Shown one piece after another: positions 1 to 12,677 of a DNA stretch of 64,000 nucleotides; within the stretch, counting starts at the first letter, position 1, and each line of letters opens with the position of its first letter. Both the position numbers and the translations under genes were made by a program. The DNA is from Glossina fuscipes. Taxonomy: Eukaryota > Arthropoda > Insecta > Diptera > Glossinidae. Location: the NCBI RefSeq assembly GCF_014805625.2, contig NW_023998414.1, positions 28,101,511 to 28,165,510 on the forward strand, in the 5' to 3' direction. The notes under the pieces were generated by a model, which was given only the letters and a program-made list of their open reading frames with translations, was not told the DNA's origin and did no database searches.

Positions 1-1002
1 GGTAAGTAGTGTTTTTTCGACGATATTTTTTTTGGGTTGGAGGGCAGGCCATTTTATAATAACATTTAATGAGGTTATTATGATTGCATTTAAATATTAA
101 GAAATAAAATATTAGAAAATGGCAACACTGTAGGCGGTCTCTGGAGCGATCTTCAAGCTCAAAGATCTTTACAACACGCCTTCTAAATGGTCCAAACTTT
201 AATTAAAAAAAAAAAATAAATAAATAAATCATTTCATCTATTATTCCGATATCCAGTGATCGATTTTATTTATGTAATTGGCAGATGCTTGAACGAAAAT
301 GTTTGATTTTCCATTGAAAAAAAGTTTCGATAAACGTATTGAAAATGTCTGATGCGAACGTGGGTTCAAACGATTCGAATGAAAATAATGAAAATTGCCT
401 GAGTTATGTTGCATGCAGTTTTCAAAACATGTCCTTTTTATCGCAATCAATTTTTTTTTATTTTTTCCCTTTAGTCTGTAGTCCCAGGAACTTGTAAATT
501 TCCCTTCATATTCAATTCATATTCTTGCTCATTCTCTTTCCTCGGTGATCTTTTGCTTGATCTTTGCCGTAGATCGTATTATTCACGAATTGACGGAGAT
601 AATTATAGGAAACAATAGCCGAATTTACAATCCATACCAAAAACTTCACTGAAGCACTAAAAATTTTCGAATCGTTATGAGTCTCATATCTAAATAACGG
701 CCGTCCTGATCAGTTTACACTGATATACTATTATTTGAAAGTATTTTTAAATGAACATAACTAACTTCTTGGGACGTCTGTTGCACTTTCTCATCATCGA
801 TTTGGGAAAAAGCGAGAAGTTCGAAAGCATTTATTAAGTAAGTTAATAAAAAAAAACTTTTTTTCTGTTCTCTCACATTTCAAATCTAAGGTGGCCTTAC
901 CCTTTAAAGGAATGAGGCGCAACATTTCAATTTGGAATAGATTAACTTTAATAACTCCTAAGTAGTAACGTGTGTAATGCGTTCTTTTAAAAATTAACTA
1001 TA

Positions 1003-1004
<2 letters not shown>

Positions 1005-1039
<35 letters not shown>
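1005..1039. repeat. (AT)n microsatellite
   Basis: Uninterrupted alternating A and T for 35 bases. Confidence 0.98.
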
Positions 1040-1046
<7 letters not shown>

Positions 1047-1875
1047 CGAAAACATACATAAGCAATTTTTATATGAGTAACTATCTATAAATACAAACAT
1101 TAAAGCTGGAATGACTTAAGAGATGCAGGAAACATAATATCTTTCAAGTGCACTTTATTTTACATTTCAATGACTTTAAAAAATTGAAAAATGAAAAAAA
1201 AAAGACCAGATGATATTAAATCCAGTCATAATCCTTAGGTTTGCAAAAAAAAAAGAAACCAAACCTGGATATATTATATGATAAATAATAGTTTCTATTG
1301 TATGTTTTTGTCTTATATAAAATTATTATATAATAGAAGAGCATACATAAATGCAATATGGCCGGAGAGAAGAAGCGTAAAAAACTATTGACAAAACGTG
1401 TACACAAAAGGTGTACCGGGTGAATGTTGATTATCATCATTCACTAGCGGACAGACACAAACACAATAAAAGACAGACAAACGTATAGGCAGACCGACAT
1501 TTTGAAAGCAAACAATATATCATAAGGGAACAAGGGAAGGGAAGTAAATACTTAACAGTTGTTGATTTACAAAAAAAAAAAAAAAATGAAAACTAAAGAC
1601 AGACTGGGTGAGAAGGATAATAACAGAAACAGAAGACGAACCAGGGCTTTTGTTTTTTTTTTTTTTTTTTTTGTGTAGGATAAAAAGTAAATAATAAAGG
1701 TTAGAGCATGAAGTAAGAATTGCTTATTGTTGCCTGAGTAGCACCCACATACATAAAAACATATAAATACCGTAAACACATAGGGCGTATAATACATAAC
1801 GTAGGTACAAGAGGTACATACCATATGTAATTTAAAGTGAGTCAGTCGATTGGTAAAGGGTGGTATGCCAGTTGC

Positions 1876-1909
<34 letters not shown>
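1876..1909. repeat. (TA)n microsatellite
   Basis: Alternating TA interrupted once by a C. Confidence 0.95.
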
Positions 1910-1912
<3 letters not shown>

Positions 1913-3371
1913 AGTTAATCTTAAGCTAAGTTGGCTTGGCATCTGCTTGAGAAAAACTCTCAATTTAGTTGATATTTGCTTTTTTATTTTTTACTCTTTT
2001 TTTTTCTATAATCCGTATGCACACATAATAAGCCATTGTCTGGAGAGTAAATATCATGGCGAAAGGCTTTCGAACCGTACAAGTGTAGAATTGCACAAGA
2101 ACAGTACAAATAATTATCATTTGATTGCTTGACATTCTGTTTTTTTTTTTTTTTCTTATATTAAATATTAAATATTAAAATATTAAGAAGATTTTATTGA
2201 ATTAAATTTAAAATGATTTTCAAAAAACTTATCGATCGATTTAATATAATAAATTTTGATGGGAAACCGCAAGAGGCGTTGACAAGCGAGCAAATCTATG
2301 AAAAAAAGTCAAAGAAAAATTCCGAAAAGATTAAAACATAAAAACAATATTCGAACATTTTTGTTATCGAAGCGTGTGAGAGAGTTTCTTTTTGTAAGGA
2401 CACACACGAAAGGGACACTTTTTTACACAAAAGGAATCGAAATCGAATAACATGCGACTAATTAGAAAACAATAAACTACGAAAAAGAGACAATTATAGA
2501 AGAAAGCAAAAAGTAGTTAAAGAATGACAACATGTTATAAAGGGTATTAACACACCTATCACAGCATAATACAAATGACGTTTAAGGCATTTTGACAATA
2601 AGCACCGTAAGAGGTTGATCAACGATAGACAAGATAAAAGAAATTTTGTCCCTTTTTTTTTGTTCCTTTTTGTTTTTTGTTCCTTTTTTTTTTTTTTTTC
2701 TTTGCTTTCCATTCATTGTTAAGCAAAGTTTCAAGTGTAACGAAGAGGTAGGTGGTGTTTGTAGGTGTGGCTTTACTTTGCTTCGAAAGGACACTTTTTT
2801 TTCTTTTTTTTTTTTTTTTGAACTCAAAACTATTGAAACTATTGTTCGTAATTACACGTAACAACACTAATCCCAGGAAAGCGGGAAGGAGAGAGAGGTC
2901 ATAGAAAGTATCTCTCATATCGATATTGCCATCCATTCATTGCATTATTGCGTAATATCTTAAGGAATTTGATTGCAATGGATTGTAGATTGTTTGCTTT
3001 ATACAATATTTGTAATACTTATGCTCATTGTTCTTATTGTTCTTTACTTCTTCGATATTATTTTGCTTAATATAATAACGATATTGATTAGCAAATATTT
3101 TAAATTGTTGCACTATTGCATGCTTGTTTACGCTTTGTGTGGTCTTCACTAATCCTTCTTGGGTTCTTTTTTCTGCTTTCAAGTACGTTTCTACTAAAGC
3201 AAGTAATATATAGTATAAGATATTTTTTATCTTAGACAAAGTGTCGAAACGTTTGCTCCCACAATGTGGGATTTCATTTTTTGTGCGGATTGCTACGAAT
3301 AACGGGAGTAAAAAAAAAAAAATTTCATACACAAATATTCGATTGATATTTTGCAAAAGCGAAGAGATCCA

Positions 3372-3580
3372 TTTTTACACCCATAATCGAAGGATGAGAT
3401 GTATATACGCTTTGAAAAAAAAAAGTTTGCAACGCCGTGAAGAACGCATTAGAGACCCCCACAAGGTATATGTATTCTTGATCAGTGTCAGTCTGTGTAA
3501 TGTCTGTTGTAAATATTCTCCTGGCCGCAAAAATGAAGCTATCGATTTTAAAGCCTTAGAAGTTAGCGGAAACATTACAG
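3372..3580 (+). mobile_element. DINE-1/INE-1-like element fragment
   Basis: Begins with TTTTTACACCC...CGAAGGATGAG, a diverged version of the 5' end seen at 33012. It continues with GCATTAGAGACCCCCACA, ATTCTTGATCAGTGTCA, then TCTGTGTAATGTCTGTTGTA and CGCAAAAATGAAGCTATCGA. The order matches the first half of the copies at 18395 and 33012. The TTCTTGATCAG core and following TGTCTG-rich tract are hallmarks of INE-1 (DNAREP1), a non-autonomous Helitron-derived family of flies. The second half is missing. Confidence 0.75.
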
Positions 3581-4001
3581 GTTGATTACCAAAATAGGGC
3601 GACAAGAATCTCACGTTTATTGTAACGAAAGAAATTTTGATGTAAACGATCTAAGCATGATTGGCATCGGTGATGTCGTCCTTTGCTAGCCCCCAATAGG
3701 CTAATTTTTATTACAATAACAATAGCAAATTAAAAAAGTTTTGAATCGATCACAGCCGACTGATTTGCTTTACAAGTACACAAAATTCTTAGGAAAGTTT
3801 TTGCAAATATTTTTCAAAAACAAAAAAATGCAATTTCCATTTGGCTGTTATTACTAGAAATATGTATAAAAGTGGCCCTGAATTTTTTTGGGAATGTCCG
3901 CAACGCGCCAAAAAGAAACCTAAAAATCTATTAAGTTTGTCATCCCATTTGTAACAATTAGCCATTAGACTGAACTCAAGATTCAATTCAAATTGTCAAG
4001 T

Positions 4002-4035
4002 CACACACACACGCACACACATACACACACACACA
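4002..4035. repeat. (CA)n microsatellite
   Basis: CA dinucleotides with CG and TA interruptions. Confidence 0.95.
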
Positions 4036-4435
4036 GCCACATTCAAGATCAAATTCGAATTTGACTTTTAAACTTTTAAAAAAAAACGCGAAATTATTTA
4101 GATATTTATTTAAAGTAGGTATGTGCGGAACATTGTTAATTTGATTTCGTAAAATTATAGGGTTCTAACTAATCAACTAAGATGCGGTCTTTTTTATTTC
4201 TCGACTTCGTTTATGCATACTTGGAATAATGATCTGAGGTGTCAGGGCGGACTTGTCACCTTTTCATCTGCGCGCTCTAATTATTTTTATTACCTTTTCG
4301 TTAACCCTTTCACTAAAACAATCCTATCTTTTTTTTTAAAATAATTTATGCTGGGAATTTTCACTAAAATTATTTACTTAAGTATGCTCTAGTTTCGTAA
4401 ATACCCAATAAAATCGTTTATGGTTTTACGGTTGA

Positions 4436-4462
4436 ACTGTTCACTGTTCACTGTTCACTGTT
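4436..4462. repeat. Heptamer tandem repeat
   Basis: Nearly four copies of CTGTTCA in tandem. Confidence 0.95.
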
Positions 4463-6916
4463 AGTAAACCTTAATAAACCCGAACTAAATGCGCCATTAC
4501 TGTTCTACGTTATTGTCGTTTAGTCTTTTTCGAAAAATGTAAGGGTTAAAATTACTTCTTCTTTCTTATGATTCTTTGGAATTCTTTCTTTGTTTTCGTG
4601 CGCTGCTCTAATTTCTCTGTTTTTATGAAATTATGTTTATTAGTCTTTATTGTCATTTGAAATTGAAAATAAGGTTGCTGTTGTTGTTGTTAAAGATGGT
4701 AGTAAACTATTTTGTCAAGGCATTCAGCGACACTGCCATAAACGCGATATCCTTAAGAGATGCGGTCTTAAAAAATGTACTACACTAAGACATTTGTGTG
4801 TTTGTCTTTGGTGCAATTATAGATACCAAAAAAAAAACGTAAATTTTAAGTAAGCAAGAAAACAGATAACTTATATGGATTAAAGAAAAAAAAAAAACAC
4901 AAAACGGACGATTTTGATCTAATCAAGGCATGAACGTTTTCCCTTTCGATATAATTATCGATGTAACTTAAAAGATTTTTAATGCATACTTTTATATATA
5001 TAGATATGAATAGATTTCATTTAGTATACTCATATTATACATACATATATATATAGAGTGTGGGGATAGAATTCATCATATCATATAAGTTCAAATTCAC
5101 TTTTATCGTAATTGTTGGAAGGCAGTAACGTCGTCACCTAAAACTGTTGAGCACGAATTGAAATAAATTGAATTTCTTGATAGGACAGAAATTATAATCA
5201 ACTGAGAACATCATTTCAGATCAGAGTTGGTCACCATATTTTTACAAAAGTATTAAAAAAAGCCAATGGCTTTTATTTGAAATGCCAGACCTTGTACTTT
5301 CTTGTTTGCTACTCCATCATTTTCAGATCGAATGAGAAATGACGAATCCAAAATAAATAATGTTGCAACCATATATATATACATACCACTTATATATTTA
5401 CGACATGTAATGTGAATTACAGAACTCTTTTATATATGCCCATCTATCTGATGCGATAACTTAGGAGAACACGAGAAACGAGAAAGGACGCAAGGGTCCT
5501 TTTTAAACACTTTATAAATCCTACCGCTATAAAAAAAGTTCGCATCTTATGCACAAGACACATTTAAGTTGCTTATGCAACTCAGAGTTGTTTTATTGAA
5601 AAAACCAATTTTTCCAACTTTTCATAGTATTTCGACAGTTCGACTCAAGACCGAAGGTATAAAAGCCAAGGTTGGGGAAAGAACGTAATCAACCGTCTTT
5701 GTATATATTCGACTTAAACAAAAGAACATAAGGAACATTGTTGCCAAGACGTCCGATACGCTGAAAAGCAAAGTGCAGTTTATGTGCATGTAACGTCAGT
5801 ATTCGCCTCAAACGAATATTTCAAAGTTGAAGGTCAGTTTAGCTTTACTTTTGTTTGTACCGCCTTTAGGTGGAAGCTGGAAATTTTTTTCCAGATCAGA
5901 TAGCAGAGCAATTATTAAAGGAAATTGCTATGTTAGCGTCGGTGATACAATTGAATTGATTTCAACTATCTATCGAATATGAACAATAGGTGCTGGTCCT
6001 TAGATGTTAAACGCTTTACCGAAATAAAATTCAATATGACACGGTATGGAATGGGAATAAAGAGAAAGGAACAATAAAAAAAGATCAGCTGTAAGAACTA
6101 CTAAGGAAGAATATCGGGCGGGCTGCTTATGTCTTCACATAGAACACAGAGAACACGGAATACGTTTTTTTTTCCCCAAAAACGAGTCGCGTTCGAAAGT
6201 TGAAGAGATATCTCCGGCCGAAAATCGGGTGTGGCACTTCTTGCTGGCAAAATGAAAACGCAGTAATCCGTTAAATTCTATGCCAGGCTCTACGTGTTCA
6301 CGAAAAGCGACGCTTCGCTATTCATTATCAATAAATTGCTTTACTTGATCCTCCACTTAGCCGAGTTCCGGCAAATAAGAGGACACCTAATTTAGTCTAA
6401 TCGGCCTTCGGACCGATGATGGGATATTCCACAATTACTCAACGGCGGCAGAGAGTTTTAAATACCCACTTATTAGGCTTGCATCTATCTGCCTTCCAGC
6501 ATCAACCTTAAAGAAGAAACCAAATGTGTTTACGTGCAAAGTAAACTCCTATTAACCGATTAATGCTTTTGAATACATTCTCGAAGACAGCGGTTAAATG
6601 TTTGTCGGCAATATTCGTCTTTCTTCTTAATAATGTTTTAATTTTGGCAAAAAGTTTTCGCCCCATTGCCAGAGCTCCCTGTCTTCTAGTTTTCTCTACC
6701 TCCCCTACTAAAGATGTTTGATAAACTAAATTGATATCAAAGCTTCGTATGTTCCAGTCAGTTCAAGTTTACTGGTTAAGAAAATTTTATTTATTTTATA
6801 TAAATTCTATGTAATACTTTTGCGAATGTAGGCAGTAAGCGATTTGTTCGAATTCCTAAGATATTAAGGAGTTAAGGCAAGTAGCCGTCAAAAGCCTTCC
6901 TTCGTTCCATTCTAAA

Positions 6917-6942
6917 ATATATATATATATATATATATATAT
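6917..6942. repeat. (TA)n microsatellite
   Basis: Uninterrupted alternating A and T. Confidence 0.97.
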
Positions 6943-7049
6943 CATTGCCTTAATAATGCCATGCAAAGCCTTTTAATCAACCAAAGTTTTACACAATTAA
7001 TCGATGAATTTTTAACACATTACTGTTAAATATTGAAAGAAAGAAAAAA

Positions 7050-7072
7050 AAAATAAATAAATAAATAAATAA
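7050..7072. repeat. (AAAT)n microsatellite
   Basis: About five AAAT units. Confidence 0.95.
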
Positions 7073-7434
7073 AACATTAAATTTGTTACATCCTGAAGAG
7101 TAAAAGAAAAGAAATTTAAAAAAAAAAAAAAAAAAGGAGAAAAATAATTGATACGATTAAAGCCGGATAATGCCATAAATAATATATATATCAGTCTGCG
7201 ATGATAGCACAAAATCTGGAAAAACAGAAAACACAAATTTTTATATTGAAAAAATTCATAATTTTTCAATTGTTCGAATATTATATTCGTTGTTATTGTT
7301 GCTGTTATTGTTGTTGTAACAAGGGTGTAATATCACATGTAACACATGCAGATTACCACAACGACAACAGCAGCAATGTTGTTACACCACTTGACTCGAA
7401 ATCGTTGCGTTGTTAAGTTACCAGTTGTAATACG

Positions 7435-7440
<6 letters not shown>

Positions 7441-7465
<25 letters not shown>
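7441..7465. repeat. A25 homopolymer
   Basis: Twenty-five A in a row. Confidence 0.97.
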
Positions 7466-7588
7466 TGAAAAAATTGAAAAAAAAAAACTGTGAAAAATAA
7501 TGAAAATCATAAAAAATATTGTGGGCTGGCAAAAAAATTGCAAAAGCAATGAAGTGATAAGGCCACAAGGGTACGTTTCAATTTACAG

Positions 7589-7696
7589 TGCCAGCAGCTA
7601 AAAACAACAGCAACAACAACAACAACAATAATAATAATAACAACGGCAACAACAGTTGCAACAGAACAGTAAAGACTTCATACGATGATGCTGTAC
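7589..7696 (+). other. CAA/AAC-rich block with splice-like borders; possible UTR exon
   Basis: A (CAA)n/(AAT)n-rich block (7601-7665) sits between TTTCAATTTACAG and TAC/GTAAAT. It resembles CAA-rich 5' UTR exons of flies. If translated it would be mostly Asn, without a plausible ATG start. It may equally be a plain microsatellite. Confidence 0.2.
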
Positions 7697-10670
7697 GTAA
7701 ATTTCAATCGTATACTGATTTTACAATAAAGTTGTCAGTCGCTTTACGGCAAAAAAGAAAAAAAGAAACAAAAATAAGAGAAAGAAGAAAAAAAAAAAAA
7801 TCCTTCTTACAAACGCTTTATATCAGTCCAAACTACAATATAAGCGAGGGGATCAGGGACTATGTGAACCTGGTATAGTAGCAATAACTCGATTGCGGTG
7901 GGAGGATGACGGGGCGAGGGGAGGGAAGGGGTAGTACAAAAGTGTCTATGTATGACCGCACAACGACATTTTGATTGGGCCCCCGAAAAAAAAAAAAACC
8001 AAAGAAAAACAAAAAAAAAAAAAAACAAAGAACAAAAACAGAAACACGAACGCCGTTAAATGATAAAATCAACGGCAAATACCGTCACATGTTATTAAAA
8101 TCAAGCAAAGGGTCGCGAACTTTCATCATATATGAATGGCATTAACGTATAAAACTTGAGTAACGCTGTCATTGTTGATGTAATTGTTCACTGTTTTTGC
8201 TGTTGTTACTGCTCTCGCTATTGCTACTGGTACTGATACTATTACTGCTAGTCTATGCTTTACAATAAGCAATTGCTGTTGTTGGAGTTTTATTTTTTTT
8301 TTTTTCATTTTTTTCCATTTTTTGTACTCACCAAGTTCAATTTGTTATATTCTCCATGCTTCTTTTACCTACGAATATCATTAGTTGACTATGTGTTGAA
8401 ACATGAATTCTGTCCGTTCTGTGTCCCTTACAAATATCGTTTAATTCTCCTGCCCTTTGTTGGCTTTATATCATCAACATGACATGATTTCTTTATAAAA
8501 GCTGTAAAAATAGCAGATTAATACCGCGAGCGGTGTGTGTTTTTTTTTTTTTTTTCTCTTATTTTTTATTTATTTTTTTTTAACACACACAACATAACAA
8601 TTGTTGATTTTGTATTAGCGAAAGGAAAACGCGTACAAAACTGGCTACACTACAGACTAAGCTTTTATTTTATTCTTTTCATTGTTTACCACAAATTTCT
8701 TTTTTTCATTCGTTTGCAAAGTGATGAAAAAAATAAGTAAGAAAATCATTTATCTTAAGGCGAATATTGTATACCCATTAACAGACTCTCAAGAGTAAAT
8801 ATATGTAAAAGTTTGGGCAGACTTCTACTCTCTTCGTAGGCGGCATGGCAAGCTTAAGATGCAACCATAGATGATAAAGTTTTGAGTCTATTTTCAGCTT
8901 CTGTTGGATGGGAAGATCGCCGCCCCCGCGCCCCCCCCCCCGCAACAGAAGGAATTAGATGAATTGATTGAGAAAAGCACCAATATTGAGAATGAATAGG
9001 AATCCGGGCGAACAGATTCGGGTGTTGCGCAATCGATGGAAAAATATAATAAACATCCGTTAAATAAGGAACTGACTTAGCAGAGCATAACATTGTATCC
9101 TTTATTACTTTATTATCATCCCATCCGGAACACTTAGAAATAGGCTTTAGAGGAATAAGAAACAATTTGAAATGTTCCCTGTTAACCTTTTCTCTATGTT
9201 ACAAATGTAATAAAAAAAAATTAATATACATTTGTCCTTTACTCTAAATAATGCAAATGAGAAAAGAGCTCGGAACAGCTTAGAAGGAATCAACATAAGG
9301 CTAAATGCATATTACATTTCCGGACAGTGTGTCAATGAGACGATCGATTACTATAATTAAAAAATTTGTGAAACATTTTAGATCAGCATCAGCCGTTGTA
9401 GGTTCGAAATTAATAATAACAATATATAGAAGAAAAACAACTTTGACTAAAAGTTAGGTTAGAAATAAATATGTAATCAATATATATATGTTTTTTGGCT
9501 CCGTAAAAAAAAGAAATAAACGGTAGGGACATGGATGACAAGATTGCCTGAATTAGGATTTTTAAGAATATGAAAATATGATCGAAATTACGTCCACGTA
9601 CGTCTGGCTGCTTGCAGCGAAATACAATCCCCCTCGCTCGATCAGAAGTTCAAAATATAGCAAATGAAAATAATAAAGAAGTCACTTGAATATTTCCTTT
9701 TTTTTTGTTCGTAACTTGCGTGTCCTTGCGTTGGCTTTTCTTTCTTTCTTCCTTTCTTCATTTATTTATTTATTTTTTTATTTTTTTGTCTTTTCTACTC
9801 TTTCCTTAGTTGATTTTCTAGGTCTCGGCATAATTTTCTTGTGATTGTAGACTTTTTCAATTTAGCTAATTTGTAAAATTTTTTTCCTTTTTATGCTTTC
9901 TTGCCATGACAAGGAAATCTTAAGGGGATTTCAGGAAAAACAAAACAACAAATATTTCCCGTCTTTTGTTGTTTGCCTTGAAATCTTTTTATTAAGTGTT
10001 TGAAATTGTTCTTTTTATGATTTTTATTTGTCTTGATTTTAAGTAGCAGATTATATCTTAATTTGTTAAGCTATTAAAAGAATATTTAGAATAAAAAAAG
10101 AAAAAAAAAAAGTCTTAGTTATTTCTTTCTAATTTGCTTTCTGTGTTTCTTCTTTACAAATTAAAACTAAAGTTTAAAGCATCCTAACAGTTATAAATGA
10201 CAATCAGAACCGGTTGCTCCTTCCTGTATATTAGCATTTTGTTAATCTTCTCAATCAATAAGCAAAAAAAAAAAAAAAAACAAATCCCTATGTGAGTGTA
10301 ACCGAACCGACCATCAATATCATCATCATTACGGTGGACGCACACTTAACCCATATCAAGTTAATGTGTTGTTCAAGACCACCAATCTTTAGCAGGAAAA
10401 CAGAAAAGTGGTAACAATACAGTCACGAAACCTAACAAGTTCTTTTTTTTCTTTTTTTTTTTTTTTTTTAACTGAAGAATATAGAAATTGTCGTGTGTTT
10501 TACAATCGAATTCGTTCACATGTTCCTCGGCGACCACTATCCCATTTCGTATGCCATGCTAGCAGAGCAATAAAATTGTCATTTAAAAGCACGCCATCAA
10601 CTTGATACACATTCATCGATCATGCTACGCCAAGTTAAAGAAAATCTTTTACAAATCTTTGTAAATTGTT

Positions 10671-10730
10671 GTCTTTCTATCTCTCTCTCTCTATCCATCT
10701 CTCTCTCTCTATATATCTCTCTCTACCTCT
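10671..10730. repeat. (CT)n-rich microsatellite
   Basis: CT dinucleotides interrupted by ATCC, ATAT and ACCT. Confidence 0.95.
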
Positions 10731-11163
10731 ATAATCATTATTTTATTTATTTTTTTTTGCATGCGCGTACAGAAAAGGTGCAGTTGATGCCAAAAATGTC
10801 GTCGCATGTCTATTTATTCTTAAGATAAGTTATTCCATGACATACAACTGTTTTGCTAGCGTAAGAAACGCTTAAAGTACCATAAGAAGTTAAGCTTCGG
10901 TTGATATAAAATTTTCATTCAATTCAATTGTAGTATACTGTCTCAGTGTCAGACTGACTGCACTCGGCAGGTATAGCAACCAACACCTTTTATTACATTA
11001 ATTTCATTATAATGATTTTAATAACTGATCCTTGCATAGCCATTCGCCAAATTAGGTAAGTTATTTGCCGGCTCGCTGAATGCCCAACTGGCTGCATTCA
11101 ACAAAATCGCATTTAATCTGATTCTGTATAATTTTGAATAGAATAAAAAAATTCTTGAATTAC

Positions 11164-11166
11164 ATA

Positions 11167-11202
<36 letters not shown>
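11164..11202. repeat. (TA)n microsatellite
   Basis: Alternating A and T with one G interruption. Confidence 0.96.
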
Positions 11203-11204
<2 letters not shown>

Positions 11205-11684
11205 TTTTCAACATATGGAACACGTGTGATTGATCACATCGGAATTGTTTGGAATTCCTTTATTAATTTAAAGGTTTACTGGAATATAATCTGCGTACAT
11301 AAATTATCAACTTCATCGGACAGTTAACTGTTTAAAGTTTAAAGTTTTTTTTCTTATTTTGATCATAAACTGAAATTATGCCAATATCTTTTCTATTTTT
11401 TTGTTTTTCTTTTTCAATTTGGAATTTAATTGTCATTTATTTGGCAGGGACGCTAGTTTGATCTGAGTTTGTAAGCCGTTACGTTTAGCCGTCTATTTGT
11501 CCCAGTTTTTCCTTCGCTGATATTCGCTTTTTCATTTCTTTAACTGCCTTTAGGCATTATTTTCATATCCAGCATCGCTTAAAGCACGCATGCAAAGTTC
11601 CTCATTCCGCTTGCAATGTTCACAAATACGCATTACAGACTTCAAAAAAACGTAGTAAATTTTAGTAACAATTACTTTTTTTAG

Positions 11685-12265
11685 CTTGCTCGTCTCGCGC
11701 ATCTAAATGTTCTTTCTGCTCGATCATCAATTTGCTCGATCGTCTCTCTATCTAGTCAACCGTCTCGTCGCTTGTCAGCCGGCTGGTGTAATCGTCTCTC
11801 TACCAGAAGTCGCTCAAGTCGAAATTCAATCCATTCACTCATCAATTCATTCGAACGTCAGTCCTATGCAATCTTCAATTCATTCATACCTTAGTCTTCT
11901 CGATGTCCAGTGCCTTCGAACGCTTATTCATCCCATTATCTCTTTAGATAATTGTTAGTCCAAACGATCATGCGTCCGCTTCATCATCATTTTTACTTGA
12001 TCATCCCCCTACTCAGTCAGCAATAATCCCTAATTGATCGTTCGTTCATCCGATCGCTAGCATATTCGCTTGTCTGTCTATCTGTCGGCCTATTCATCTG
12101 CTTGCCTGCACTCATGTAACTGCCTCTCTATCTGTTCATTTTTCTGCTTCCCTGTACGTCGGTCTATATACGTTCGTCTTTGCATCCATCCATGTCTATC
12201 CTTCCGTCTCCCTCCTTCCCGCCTGTTATTCGATTTCTACGTACGTTTTATCATTCAACTTTGCA
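11685..12265. repeat. Degenerate pyrimidine-rich tetranucleotide tract
   Basis: About 580 bases on the plus strand built from four-base words such as TCGT, TCAT, TCTG, TCCA and TCAG (for example CTGTCTATCTGTCGGCC, CATCCATCCATGTC). C+T is clearly higher than in the flanks, with strong strand asymmetry. Two ORFs rich in Ser/His/Leu/Cys span it but are by-products of the repeat. Its composition resembles the TGTCCGTC tract inside DINE-like elements, enlarged and decayed. Confidence 0.65.
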
Positions 12266-12653
12266 TCATCCGCAAAGTACTACTGGCCTAGGATTCGAAA
12301 GGTTTGAAAACCTAGGAAAATTCTTCTTTTAATAAATTACGACCTGTGGGCGACATCGAGTACAAATTCGACATAAAGCTTCATTAGAGGCATGTGAGAA
12401 GACTGCACAAACTTGAGGGACCTTTTTACACGCCAGTAATTACCAAGGAACTTAACAATCGTTGTACGTCAGTTTCAAAAAATTATTATTCAAGTTTCGT
12501 TGTCTTGTACAAGCTTAAGTTGACTGTGTTTTATTTCGGATATCACTCAAAAAATTCAAGACATTCCTACCAATTAGCTATAAGCTGCAGCTACACTAGA
12601 CACTGATCCAACATTCGGAAAATAAAAAAACATATGCCAAAGCCATATGAAAG

Positions 12654-12677
12654 AAAAAAAAAAAAAAAAAAAAAAAA
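12654..12677. repeat. A24 homopolymer
   Basis: Twenty-four A in a row. Confidence 0.96.

Larger units (their letters stand above)
1..3371. other. AT-rich non-coding DNA
   Basis: No gene seen. Contains the two TA arrays listed and several A/T homopolymers (1571-1586, 1650-1671, 2682-2699, 2802-2819). The first bases read G/GTAAGTAG, a perfect donor consensus, so the window could begin at an exon edge, but this cannot be tested here. GACAGAC-type words at 1450-1500 may be a worn DINE relic. Confidence 0.6.
3581..7588. other. Non-coding DNA
   Basis: No gene seen. 5640-6700 is less AT-rich and contains a TATA-like GGTATAAAAGCC at about 5659 with no open frame after it; it could be an old retroelement terminus or a silent promoter. 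The rest is AT-rich with the simple repeats listed. Confidence 0.5.
7697..11684. other. AT-rich non-coding DNA
   Basis: No gene seen. Long A or T tracts at 7992-8025, 8289-8303, 8540-8556, 10264-10280 and 10451-10470. A C-rich patch (CGCCCCCGCGC then C12) lies at 8921-8943. AG/GTAAGT at 11054 is an isolated donor-like site. Confidence 0.6.

Noticed and set aside
5655..5700. TATA box with possible initiator 30 bases downstream
   Set aside because: No open frame follows within reach; the nearest ATG closes after two codons.
9395..9410. B-box-like GGTTCGAAAT
   Set aside because: No A box at the proper distance upstream.
11013..11056. Open stretch ending in AG/GTAAGT, or a recursive splice site
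   Set aside because: The polypyrimidine tract is poor and the encoded peptide has no recognisable feature.
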